A stretch of DNA of 64,000 bases from Sabulicella glaciei (GTDB lineage: Bacteria > Pseudomonadota > Alphaproteobacteria > Acetobacterales > Acetobacteraceae): positions 62,001-126,000 of the forward strand of contig NZ_JAPFQI010000010.1 of NCBI RefSeq assembly GCF_026183895.1, in the 5' to 3' direction. The position numbers and the translations under genes are program-made. A model generated the notes under the pieces. It was not told the DNA's origin, did not search any database, and saw only the letters and a list, made by a program, of their open reading frames with translations. Below, piece by piece: positions 28,257-36,800 of this stretch (the first letter of the stretch is position 1; each line of letters opens with the position of its first letter).

Positions 28257-29750
28257 ATGATGGACGGCGCCAGCGGCAACATTCCCGAATACGGTGTGGG
28301 CGAATTGGGCGGCGCCATCAAGCGCACCCTGGAATCCGCCTTTGGGCGCATCCGCGTGCGCGGCGAGATGACGGAGGTGAAGCCCTATTCCTCGGGCCAC
28401 GTCTACCTGTCGCTGAAGGATGGCCAGGCCAAGGTCGAGGCCGTGGTGTGGAAGGGCACCGTGCCGCGCGTCGGCCTCAAGCCCGAGAACGGGGTGGAGG
28501 TGATCGCCACCGGCCGCATCTCCACCTACGCCGACCGCTCCAAGTACCAGCTCATCATCGAGCGGCTGGAATACGCGGGCGAGGGCGCGCTGCTGAAGCG
28601 CATCGAGATGCTGCGCCAGCGCCTCCAGGAAGAAGGGCTGTTCGAGCGCCGCCGCCCCCTGCCCCTGCTGCCCGAGGTGATCGGCGTCGTCACCAGCGAA
28701 AGCGGCGCGGTGATCCAGGACATCCGCACCACGCTGGCGCGGCGCTTCCCGCGCCGGGTCATCCTGTGGCCGGTGCAGGTGCAGGGCGCCGCGGCGGCGG
28801 AGCAGGTGGCGGCGGCGATCCGCGGCTTCTCCCTCCTGGCCGCGGGGGGCGCGGTGCCGCGCCCGGACGTCATCATCGTCGCGCGCGGCGGCGGCTCGCT
28901 GGAGGATTTGATGGCCTTCAACGAGGAGGCGGTGGTGCGTGCGGCGGCGGAATGCACGATCCCGCTAATCTCGGCCGTGGGGCACGAGACGGACACCACG
29001 CTGATCGACTTCGCCGCCGATCGCCGCGCCCCGACGCCGACCGCCGCCGCCGAGATGGCCGTCCCCTCGCGCGACGAGATGGCGGCCGGCCTTGCCCAGC
29101 TTGGGGCGCGGCTCAAAGGGCGCGCGGATTCCTGCCTGGGCGATGCGCGGCTGCGGCTGCGCGTCGCCGGGCGCGGCCTGCCCGACCTGCCCTCGCTCGT
29201 CTCCAACGCCCGCCAGCGCCTGGACGAGCGGGCGGAGCGACTGGACGGCGCCCTGCCCCGCTTCCTGGACGGGCGCCGCCTCGTCCTGTCGCGCCTCGCC
29301 GGGGCGCTGCGCCACCCGCGCGAGGTGATCGCGGCGAAGCGCGGCACGCTGGGCGAGACGGCGGGCAAGCTCCACGCCGCCTGGGGCCAGGCCCATCAGC
29401 GCCGCTGCTCCGCCCCCGCCATCCAGCGCCTGTCCCCCGCTCCCATCCAGGCGCGGCTGCGCGCCGGCCATGACCGCCTGCGCGACCTCGGGGCGCGGCT
29501 GGAGGCGCTGGGCTCGGACGGGCGGCCGGGGCGGGAGGCGCGGGCGCGGCTGGAGGCGCTGTCGGCGGCGCTGGAGGCGGTGAGCTACAATTCCGTGCTT
29601 CGGCGCGGCTTCGCCCTGGTGCAGCGCGCCGGCGGTGCCGCCGTCACCGAGGCCGCGGCGTTGAAGCGCGGGGAGAAGCTCACCCTCGTCTTCGCCGATG
29701 GCAGCGCCACGGTGCGCGAGGAAAGCGACCGCCAGGGGAGGCTGTTCTGA
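28257..29750 (+). CDS. xseA: Exodeoxyribonuclease VII large subunit
   Basis: A 497-residue subunit of the single-strand-specific exonuclease. The N-terminal OB-fold (RVRGEMTEVKPYSSGHVYLSLKD) binds ssDNA; the catalytic domain holds GVVTSESGAVIQDI and VARGGGSLEDL; and the central coiled-coil is long, as in the family. Two tandem ATGs (28257, 28260) follow AAGAGG. The M23 peptidase gene starts at the last base of its stop codon. The small subunit gene xseB is not in the window. Confidence 0.96.
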   Translation: MMDGASGNIPEYGVGELGGAIKRTLESAFGRIRVRGEMTEVKPYSSGHVYLSLKDGQAKVEAVVWKGTVPRVGLKPENGVEVIATGRISTYADRSKYQLIIERLEYAGEGALLKRIEMLRQRLQEEGLFERRRPLPLLPEVIGVVTSESGAVIQDIRTTLARRFPRRVILWPVQVQGAAAAEQVAAAIRGFSLLAAGGAVPRPDVIIVARGGGSLEDLMAFNEEAVVRAAAECTIPLISAVGHETDTTLIDFAADRRAPTPTAAAEMAVPSRDEMAAGLAQLGARLKGRADSCLGDARLRLRVAGRGLPDLPSLVSNARQRLDERAERLDGALPRFLDGRRLVLSRLAGALRHPREVIAAKRGTLGETAGKLHAAWGQAHQRRCSAPAIQRLSPAPIQARLRAGHDRLRDLGARLEALGSDGRPGREARARLEALSAALEAVSYNSVLRRGFALVQRAGGAAVTEAAALKRGEKLTLVFADGSATVREESDRQGRLF

Positions 29751-30535
29751 TGCATCGCCGGATCCTTCTCGCCTTGCCTGGCCTGCTCCTCGCGCGGCCG
29801 GCATGGGCAGCGGTGACGCTGCATTCCGCCCCCACCCAGGGGGCGCTGGTGCTAGGCAGCGGCGCGGCCGGGCGGCGCGTCGCGCTGGACGGGCGCCCGG
29901 TGCGCGTCTCGCCCGAGGGATTCTTCGCCCTGGGCTTCGGGCGCGACCACGGGCCGCGCGCCGTGCTTTCCGTGGACGGCGCGGCGCAGGAACTGCCGGT
30001 GCGGCCGCGCGAATGGGACGTGCAGCACATCTCCGGCCTGCCCCCCGCCCAGGTGACGCCCGATGCCGAGGCGCTGCGCCGCATCACGCGCGAGCGGGAG
30101 GAGTTGGCCCGCGCCCGCGCCCTCGCCTCCGAGCGCACGGATTTCGCCGGGGGCTTCGCCTGGCCGGCGCGCGGGCGGGTCAGCGGCGTCTTCGGCTCGC
30201 AGCGCGTGCTGAACGGCCAGCCCCGCGCCCCGCATTATGGGCTGGACGTGGCGGGGCCGGTGGGAACGCCGGTCCTGGCCGCCGCTGCCGGGCGGGTGAC
30301 GCTGGCGGGCGACTTCCACTTCTTCGGCCGCCTCCTGGTCGTCGAGCACGGCCACGCCGTCCACACGCTCTACGCCCATCTTTCGGCGCAGCATGTCGGC
30401 GCGGGGGAGGAGGTGCGCCAGGGCCAGCGCATCGCCGATATCGGGGCGACAGGCCGCGTCACCGGCCCGCACCTCCATTTCAGCCTGGGGCTCGGGCCCG
30501 TATGGCTGGACCCGCAGCCGCTGCTTCCGGCGTAA
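29750..30535 (+). CDS. M23-family (LytM) metallopeptidase, secreted
   Basis: A 261-residue protein with a signal peptide (cleavage after AWA, residue 20), an N-terminal beta-rich region, a short coiled segment (about 105-130) and a C-terminal LytM domain. The zinc residues are intact: HYGLD (His162, Asp166) and HLH (His241-His243), with the active-site His210 in LYAHLS. It should cut peptidoglycan cross-links or, like NlpD/EnvC, activate amidases. The start overlaps the xseA stop by one base, so the two are coupled. The 3' end overlaps the convergent KpsS-like gene by 56 bases. Confidence 0.93.
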   Translation: MHRRILLALPGLLLARPAWAAVTLHSAPTQGALVLGSGAAGRRVALDGRPVRVSPEGFFALGFGRDHGPRAVLSVDGAAQELPVRPREWDVQHISGLPPAQVTPDAEALRRITREREELARARALASERTDFAGGFAWPARGRVSGVFGSQRVLNGQPRAPHYGLDVAGPVGTPVLAAAAGRVTLAGDFHFFGRLLVVEHGHAVHTLYAHLSAQHVGAGEEVRQGQRIADIGATGRVTGPHLHFSLGLGPVWLDPQPLLPA

Positions 30536-31772
30536 CCGAAACGACGAGGCGCGGGCGCGGCGGGGCGGCGACCTCCGGCGGGCCGGCGCCCGCCTCCAGC
30601 CGCTCGGTCGCCGCTGCCACGGCGGCGCGGCGCCCGCCCGGCTCGTAATAGTCGCCGCGGATATGCAGGTGGTGCGCGATGCCGCGCAGGAAGGCATCGG
30701 CCAGCACCGGATCCGGGCCTTGCGGCGCCGCCCAGAACGAGTCCAGCCCGCCCCGGTGCGCCAGCCCCTCCACGTCCCACAGCGCCTCGCCCATCGCCAG
30801 CACGGGACGGCCGAGTTGCAGGGCGCGGATGCCGGTGGTGCTGTTCACCGTGACGAGCCCGGCCGCGCGCTCCAGCAGTGGGTCGAGCGGGATGCCGTCC
30901 ACCAGCGCGACGCGGTCCGCCACCCCCGCTTCCCGCGCCATGGCCGAGACGCGGACGCGCCAGGATTTCAGCCCGGCATCGTAGGGGTGCGGCTTCACCA
31001 GCAGCCGGGCCTCCGCCGGGGCCTCGCGCGCGAAGGAGCGGATGGCGGCGCGCAGCGGCGTGTCCATGTCCGGGAAGGGCGAATAGGCACGGATGGAATA
31101 GTCCGTTTCCATCTGCATGGCGAAAAGGAAGACCGGCGCCTCCGCCGGGATGGACGCCACGAATTCCTGGGCGCGCCGCGTCTCCCGGCCCCGCAGCAGC
31201 AGGCGCAGCCCCGTCGCCGGGTAGGACAGGAAGGGCGAGTGGACCGCGAAGCTGCGCCAGTGCGGGAAGGGCCAGGGCATGGCGGAGGCGAGGTGGAACG
31301 CCATGTCGCCCCGCGCCAGCAGGGCGAAGCGCCCCGGATGGCGCAGCGCCGTGTCCAGTGGTGGCGCCTCGGCCGCCAGGGCGAGGATGCCGGCGCGGTC
31401 GCGGGGAAAGCGCGACAGGGCGTTCATCCCGTCCCGCTCCAGCACGATCCAGTCGGGGCGAAGATAGCCGAAATCCGTCACCGTCACCGCGATGCCGCGC
31501 GCCTGGGCGGCGAGGATGGCGGCGCGGTGCAGCGGCCGCTGCTCGCCGAGCAGGACGAGATCCGTCACGCCCCCGAGGCGGGATTCGAGGAAACACGGCC
31601 AGTCCCGGGCGCGGCCGGTGAAATCCTCCGAGCGCTCGTCCTTCCAGAAGAGCCGGTCGCCCAGGCACAGGTTGATGCGCCGGACCGCGTGGCCGCGCGA
31701 AGCCAGCGCGGCGCCCAGTTCGCGAAAGAAGGGGCTGGTCGGCCCCTGGAGGAACAGGAAGGAGCGCCTCAC
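30480..31772 (-). CDS. KpsS/RkpJ-type capsule polysaccharide glycosyltransferase
   Basis: A 430-residue cytosolic protein of the capsule-synthesis family that includes KpsS, LipB and RkpJ. It begins SFLFLQGPTSPFFRELG and carries DLVLLGEQRPLH, FGYLRPDWIVLERDG, KPHP and VNSTTGIRAL with GLAHRGGLDSFW, all characteristic of KpsS, the Kdo transferase that builds the start of the lipid-linked linker of group 2 capsules. It is the last gene of the polyketide-synthase operon. The GTG start overlaps the stop of the formyltransferase (GTGA). The C-terminal 40 residues are Pro/Ala-rich and not conserved. Confidence 0.85.
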   Translation of the reverse strand: MRRSFLFLQGPTSPFFRELGAALASRGHAVRRINLCLGDRLFWKDERSEDFTGRARDWPCFLESRLGGVTDLVLLGEQRPLHRAAILAAQARGIAVTVTDFGYLRPDWIVLERDGMNALSRFPRDRAGILALAAEAPPLDTALRHPGRFALLARGDMAFHLASAMPWPFPHWRSFAVHSPFLSYPATGLRLLLRGRETRRAQEFVASIPAEAPVFLFAMQMETDYSIRAYSPFPDMDTPLRAAIRSFAREAPAEARLLVKPHPYDAGLKSWRVRVSAMAREAGVADRVALVDGIPLDPLLERAAGLVTVNSTTGIRALQLGRPVLAMGEALWDVEGLAHRGGLDSFWAAPQGPDPVLADAFLRGIAHHLHIRGDYYEPGGRRAAVAAATERLEAGAGPPEVAAPPRPRLVVSVTPEAAAAGPAIRARAPG

Positions 31773-32536
31773 CGCCACCCCCCGGCCGGGGCGCGCCAGG
31801 CGGCGCCGATGTCGGAAAGCCGCAAGAGGGGCACGCCGGCGCGGCGGCGGGCAGCGCGGTCGGGCCAGGGGGCGTAGGGCAGGCGCGGCGGGGGCTCCGG
31901 CGGCGCTTCCCCCGCGGCGATGCGGGCGATCGCCTCCTCCAGCAGCGGCAGGGCGGCGAGGTGCAGGTTGCGTGCGGCGGCGGAGGCGGAAAGCCCCGGC
32001 GGCAGCGCCACCTCCCGCTGCGCCCAGATCCCGCCCGCATCCACCTCCGGCGTGAGCGCGTGGACCGACACGCCGGTCCGCCCCTCGGCCAGGCCATGGA
32101 AGGCGGGGATGGGGCCGCGATGCCGCGGCAGCAGCGAGGGATGCACGTTGACCCCCCCCAGCCTCGGCACGGCAAGGAGGGCGGGGGACAGGATGCGGTC
32201 CAGGTGGAAGGAGACCAGCAGCTCGGCCCCGCTGTCGCGCAGCGCCCGGATCGTCGCCGCTTCGTCGCCCAGGCGCAGGGCGGGGATGCCGCGCCCGCGG
32301 CACAAGGCGGCGAGGCCGGGGCGGCCGGACAGCGCCGGCAGGGCGTGGTTCACGAACAGATAGGGCAGCAGCCCCGGCCCGCCGCGCCGCAGCGCCCGGC
32401 TCAGCGCCCGCCCGGCGCGAAAGGGCGAGGACCAGCCGACCAGGGCGATGCGATCCGCGTGGGTCTCGGCGAAGCGCAGCGCCGCCTCGGCACTGGCTGC
32501 GCCTTCGAGCGTGAAGAGCGCGATGCATGGCCTCAC
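31769..32536 (-). CDS. Formyltransferase-domain protein
   Basis: A 255-residue protein with the 10-formyl-tetrahydrofolate-dependent formyltransferase core. VNVHPSLLPRHRGPIP holds the catalytic Asn and His, and VDAGGIW the Asp. It lacks the C-terminal OB domain of methionyl-tRNA formyltransferase and has a short N-terminal half, so it more likely formylates an amino group on a small molecule, nucleotide sugar or amino lipid. It sits between the alpha-oxoamine synthase and the KpsS-like gene with GTGA overlaps on both sides, which ties it to the same product. Confidence 0.8.
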   Translation of the reverse strand: MRPCIALFTLEGAASAEAALRFAETHADRIALVGWSSPFRAGRALSRALRRGGPGLLPYLFVNHALPALSGRPGLAALCRGRGIPALRLGDEAATIRALRDSGAELLVSFHLDRILSPALLAVPRLGGVNVHPSLLPRHRGPIPAFHGLAEGRTGVSVHALTPEVDAGGIWAQREVALPPGLSASAAARNLHLAALPLLEEAIARIAAGEAPPEPPPRLPYAPWPDRAARRRAGVPLLRLSDIGAAWRAPAGGWR

Positions 32537-33828
32537 GCCGCCACCTCGCGCGCCGCGCGGCCCAGCGCCTCGGCGGCCTCGTCCAGCTCGGACTCCTCGT
32601 GCTCGGAGGACAGGAAGAAGCGCAGCCGCGCCTGGCCTTCCGGCACCACGGGAAAGGCGATGGGCTGCACGTTGATGCCCTGCGCCGCCATCTTCTCGGC
32701 GAGGCGCACGGCGCGCAGCGAGGAGCCGAGGATCACCGGCACGATGGACCCGCCCGTCGAGCCGCCCGTGTCGAAGCCGCGCGCCTGGAGCGCCGCGCGG
32801 AAGCGCCGCGTGTTGCGCTGCAGCCGTTCCACGCGCCAGGGCTCCTCCTCCATGAGCCGCAGCGCGCATTCCGCCGCCGCTGCCATGGGGGGCGGCAGGC
32901 CCACGGAATACACGAAGCCCGGCAGGGTGTGGCGCAGCCAGTCCACCAGCGCCCGCGACCCGGCGATGAAGCCGCCGCAGGAGGCGAGCGTCTTGCTGAG
33001 CGTGCCCATCCAGATATCGGCCGCGTCGGGCGAGACGCCTTGCGCCTCCCACACGCCGCGCCCGGTGGGGCCCAGGCAGCCCAGCCCATGCGCCTCGTCC
33101 ACCATCAGCCAGGCATCGTGGCGCCGCGCCATGTCGCGGAACCGCGCGAGGTCGGGCACGGTGCCGTCCATGGAGTAGTGGCCCTCGATCAGCAGGAGCG
33201 CCCGCTTGTGCCGCGCCCGCGCCCCGGCCAGGGCGCGTTCCGCCGCCTCCGGGTCGTTGTGCGGAAAGGCGACGCGCCGCGCGCCGGAAAGCCGCATCCC
33301 CTCGGCGCAGGAATTGTGGATCAGCTGGTCGTGGACCACGAGGTCGTCCGGCCCGAGCAGATGGCCGATCACCGAAACGTTGGTGGCATGGCCGGAAACG
33401 AGCACCAGCGCCTCCTCCGCCCCGTAGTTGCGGGCCAGCGCGGCTTCGAGCTGCGCGTGGACGGGCCGTTCTCCCGACACCATGCGCGAGGCGGAGGCGG
33501 AGCTTCCGTGCAGCGCCAGCGCCTCCGCCGCCGCCAGGTTCACCCGCGGGTCGCCGTTGAGGCCCAGGTAGTTGTAGGAGGCGAAGTTCAGCATCTCCCG
33601 CCCCGCGATGCGGGTGCGGGCGCCGGCCACGCCGTCATGCGGCTGAAAGAACGGGTTGCTGAGATTGTGCCGCTGGCCGAGGCGCCGCGCCTCCGCCAGC
33701 TCGCGCGCATTGGGCAGGGTCGCGAAGTCGCGCGCCGGGGAGCCGGACGGGGCGGGCGCCCCGCCGCCCGTGCAGAAGCGACCCAGCAGGCTGGCGCGCG
33801 CTTCGGGGGACAGGCCGCGGCGGATCAC
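32533..33828 (-). CDS. Alpha-oxoamine synthase (BioF/RkpG-like)
   Basis: A 431-residue PLP enzyme of the 8-amino-7-oxononanoate / serine palmitoyl / aminolevulinate synthase family. It condenses an acyl thioester with an amino acid and releases CO2. Lys279 in GTLSKTLAS binds PLP; DEAH (244-247) and LVSGHATN contact the cofactor. The first 75 residues form an extra lead not found in BioF. It directly follows the polyketide synthase with a 4-base GTGA overlap, so it probably releases that enzyme's acyl chain. S. meliloti RkpG has the same partner. Biotin synthesis is unlikely because no bio gene is nearby. Confidence 0.88.
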   Translation of the reverse strand: MIRRGLSPEARASLLGRFCTGGGAPAPSGSPARDFATLPNARELAEARRLGQRHNLSNPFFQPHDGVAGARTRIAGREMLNFASYNYLGLNGDPRVNLAAAEALALHGSSASASRMVSGERPVHAQLEAALARNYGAEEALVLVSGHATNVSVIGHLLGPDDLVVHDQLIHNSCAEGMRLSGARRVAFPHNDPEAAERALAGARARHKRALLLIEGHYSMDGTVPDLARFRDMARRHDAWLMVDEAHGLGCLGPTGRGVWEAQGVSPDAADIWMGTLSKTLASCGGFIAGSRALVDWLRHTLPGFVYSVGLPPPMAAAAECALRLMEEEPWRVERLQRNTRRFRAALQARGFDTGGSTGGSIVPVILGSSLRAVRLAEKMAAQGINVQPIAFPVVPEGQARLRFFLSSEHEESELDEAAEALGRAAREVAA

Positions 33829-36800
33829 TCCGCCGCCTCCGGCCGGGAGGCGGCGTCCGGCAAGGTGGCGGCCCCGGCGAGCAGGCGCCGTGCGAGAAGG
33901 TCCACGGTCAGTTCCTCGGAAAGCCCCTCGAGCGGCAGGGCGGCGGAAAAGCGGCGCTCCAGCGCCGTGCGGAGTTCCAGCCCGCCCAGCGAGTCGACGC
34001 CCAGGCGCTGCAAGGGGGCCTGCGCCGCCACCGCGCCCTCGGGCAGGCGCAGGATGCGCGCCACCTCGCGCCCGATGCCCCGGCGCAGCGCCTCCAGCGC
34101 CTCCTCCGGACCCAGGCGACGCAGCAGGGCGGCGATGTCCTCGCCCTCCTCGTTCTCCGGCGCAGCCTCGCCGGCCAGGGCATGGAAGGGTGCCTCGGCC
34201 AGGACGGGCAGGGAACGGCGGGCGCCACCCCAGTCGAGCCGCGCCACCGCCACCACCGCATCCGGCCCGGCAAGGAGCCGCGGCAGGAAGGACAGCGCCT
34301 CGGCGGCCGCCATGGGCCTGGCGCCCAGCCGGTGCGACAGGGCGGCGCCGCCATCGGCGGACAGGGCCCCGGCATCGGCGATCGGCCCCCATTGCACGGC
34401 CAGCGCCGGCAGGCCCCGCGCGCGGCGGCTGCGCGCGATGGCCTCCAGCCCCGCATTGGCGGCGACGTAGCCCCCCTGCCCCGGCGCGCCGATCGGCACG
34501 GTGGCGGAGGAGAAAAGGACGAAGGAGTGCAGCGCGTCGCCCGCCGTCAGCGCGTCCAGCTGCAGCGCTGCCGTCACCTTGCTGTCCCACACGGCGCGCA
34601 GCTTCGTCTCGTCCATGCGCGCGGCCAGCGCGTCGGCGAAGACCGCGGCGGCGTGGACTACGTGGGCGATGGGCGGCAGGTCGCGCCGAATCTCCGCCAG
34701 GGCGGCGGCGAGGCTGTCGCGGTCGGCGGCGTCGGCGGCGAGAACCCGCGCCTCCGCCCCCAATGCCTCCAGCCGCGCCAGCCCCTCCGCGATGCCGGGC
34801 GTCCCCGCGCCGCGCCGGGAAAGGAGGGCGAAGTGCCGCACCCCGGCCCGCGCCAGCGCCACCGCCGCCTCCAGCCCGAAACCGCCCGTGCCGCCGGTCA
34901 CCACGGCCGTCCCCTCGACCGACCAGGCGCGGGGCGCCGTGGGAGCAGGGGCGGGCGGGCGGATCACAAGCTTGCCGATGTGGCCGCCGGCCTGGAGGCG
35001 CCGGAACGCTTCCTCCGCTTCCTCGGCCGGGTGGGCGCGCACCGGCAGGGGGAGAAACTCCCCTTCGGCGAAGCGGCGGGTCAGCGTCGCCATGTGGCGC
35101 GCGGCGACCGCCGGCCGGGCGCGGGCCAGCTCGTCCAGATCCACGGCGAACCAGGCGACGTTGCGGCGCAGCGGGCGCAGCGCCACCCGCGTCGCCTCGG
35201 CGAAGTCGCGCTTGCCCAGCTCCAGGAAACGGCCAAAGGGCGCCATGAGGCCAAGGGAGCGCTCCATCGCCTCGCTGGCCAGGGAGTTCAGGCAGACATC
35301 CACGCAGCCCTCGCCCGGCGCGGTTTCCCAGTGGAGGCGCAGCGCATCGGCGAAGGAGGCGTCGCGGCTGTCCAGCGCCAGTTCCGCCCCCGCGGCGCGC
35401 AGGAGGGCACGGCGGGAAGGGGTGCCGGCGGTGGCGGCGACGCGGGCGCCGCGCGCCAGCGCCACCTGCAGCGCGGCAAGGCCGACCGCCCCCGCCCCGC
35501 CATGGATCAGCACCCGGTCGCCCGCCTCGACGCGGCCGAGTTCCTCCAGCGCATGCAGCGCCGTCAGGAAGGCCACGGGCAGCGCCGCCGCCGCCTCCAT
35601 CGACAGGCCGGGCGGCAGCGGGGCCAGGGCGGCGGCGCCGGTGACGGCATGGGTGGCGAGGCCGCGCGGCGCGACGCCAAAGACCCGGTCCCCCGGGCGG
35701 AAGGGCGCGCCCTCGCCCACCGCCTCGACCGTGCCCGCCACCTCCATGCCCAGCCCCGGCCCGGCGAAGCCCGGCAGCAGCGCCTCCTCGGGCAGGAGGT
35801 TTTGCGCCCAGAGCACGTCGCGGAAATTCAGCCCGGCGGCGGCGACTGCAATGCGGATTTCGCCCGGCCCGGGTTCCGGCAGGGCGGCGGGGCGCCAGGC
35901 GAGGCTGTCCAGCCGCCCGGGCCGGGCCGCCTCCAGCCGCAGCGTCGCGGACCGGGGCGCCTCGGCCAACCCGGCGCGCAGGCGCGGGACCAGGCGCCCC
36001 GCCGGCGTCACGCGCTGCTCCCCCTCCCCATCCGGCGGGGCGAGCAGGGCGGCGGCGAGGGCGCGGCCCGCTTCCTCGGGGGACAGCCGGGGGGACAGGT
36101 CGTGCCGGCGCGGCTTCAGCCGGGTCGCCTCGTTGGCCAGCACGCGGCCCAGCGCCAGGGCGGCGGCGGAGTCCGGATTCGTTTCGCCGTCGCGGACGAC
36201 GAGATGGAAGGAAGCGGCAGCACCTTCGGCCGTGGCGGCAAGGCGGCCCAGCGCGGCCAGGGCATCGGGACCCGAGCCGGGCAGCGCCACCAGCGCGGCG
36301 CCGCGAAGCTGGCGCGGCGCGGGTTCGCCTTCCGCCAGCGAAACCTGGGCGCCCGCGGCTTCCAGCGCTTCCGTCAGCGCGGCGGCGAGGCCGGAGGTGG
36401 CCGGGGCGGGGGAGATCACGAAGCGGCGCCCCGGCGCGGCGGCCAGGAGTCGCGCCCCGGCCGGAGCCGCGCCGCAGAGCAGCAGGGCCGGCCAGGGCAC
36501 GGGCGGCAGGGCGAGGGCGCGCACCCCGTCCAGCCCCGCCTGAAGCAGCGTCGCCTCCCAGCCCTCCGCCCCCGCGAGGCGGCCGGGGGCACGGGCGTCG
36601 GGGTGCAGCCCCTCCGAAAGATCCCAGAACAGGTGCGGCGCCGGCTCCGCCAGCAGCAGGGCGCCGCCGGGGGCGAGGGCCGGGCGCAGCCGCGCGGCGA
36701 TCGTCGCGGCCGGGCCGGCGCGGCCGGACAGGCCAAGCCCCAGCACGAGTTCCGCCTCCGCCTCGGGCGAGGCGGCCGGGCTCCACTCGACCAGGCCGGT

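Noticed and set aside
31769..32536. Methionyl-tRNA formyltransferase
   Set aside because: The C-terminal OB-fold needed for tRNA binding is missing and no def or peptide deformylase gene is adjacent.
32533..33828. BioF (biotin synthesis) for the oxoamine synthase
   Set aside because: There is no other biotin gene, an extra N-terminal region is present, and the gene is translationally coupled to a polyketide synthase.
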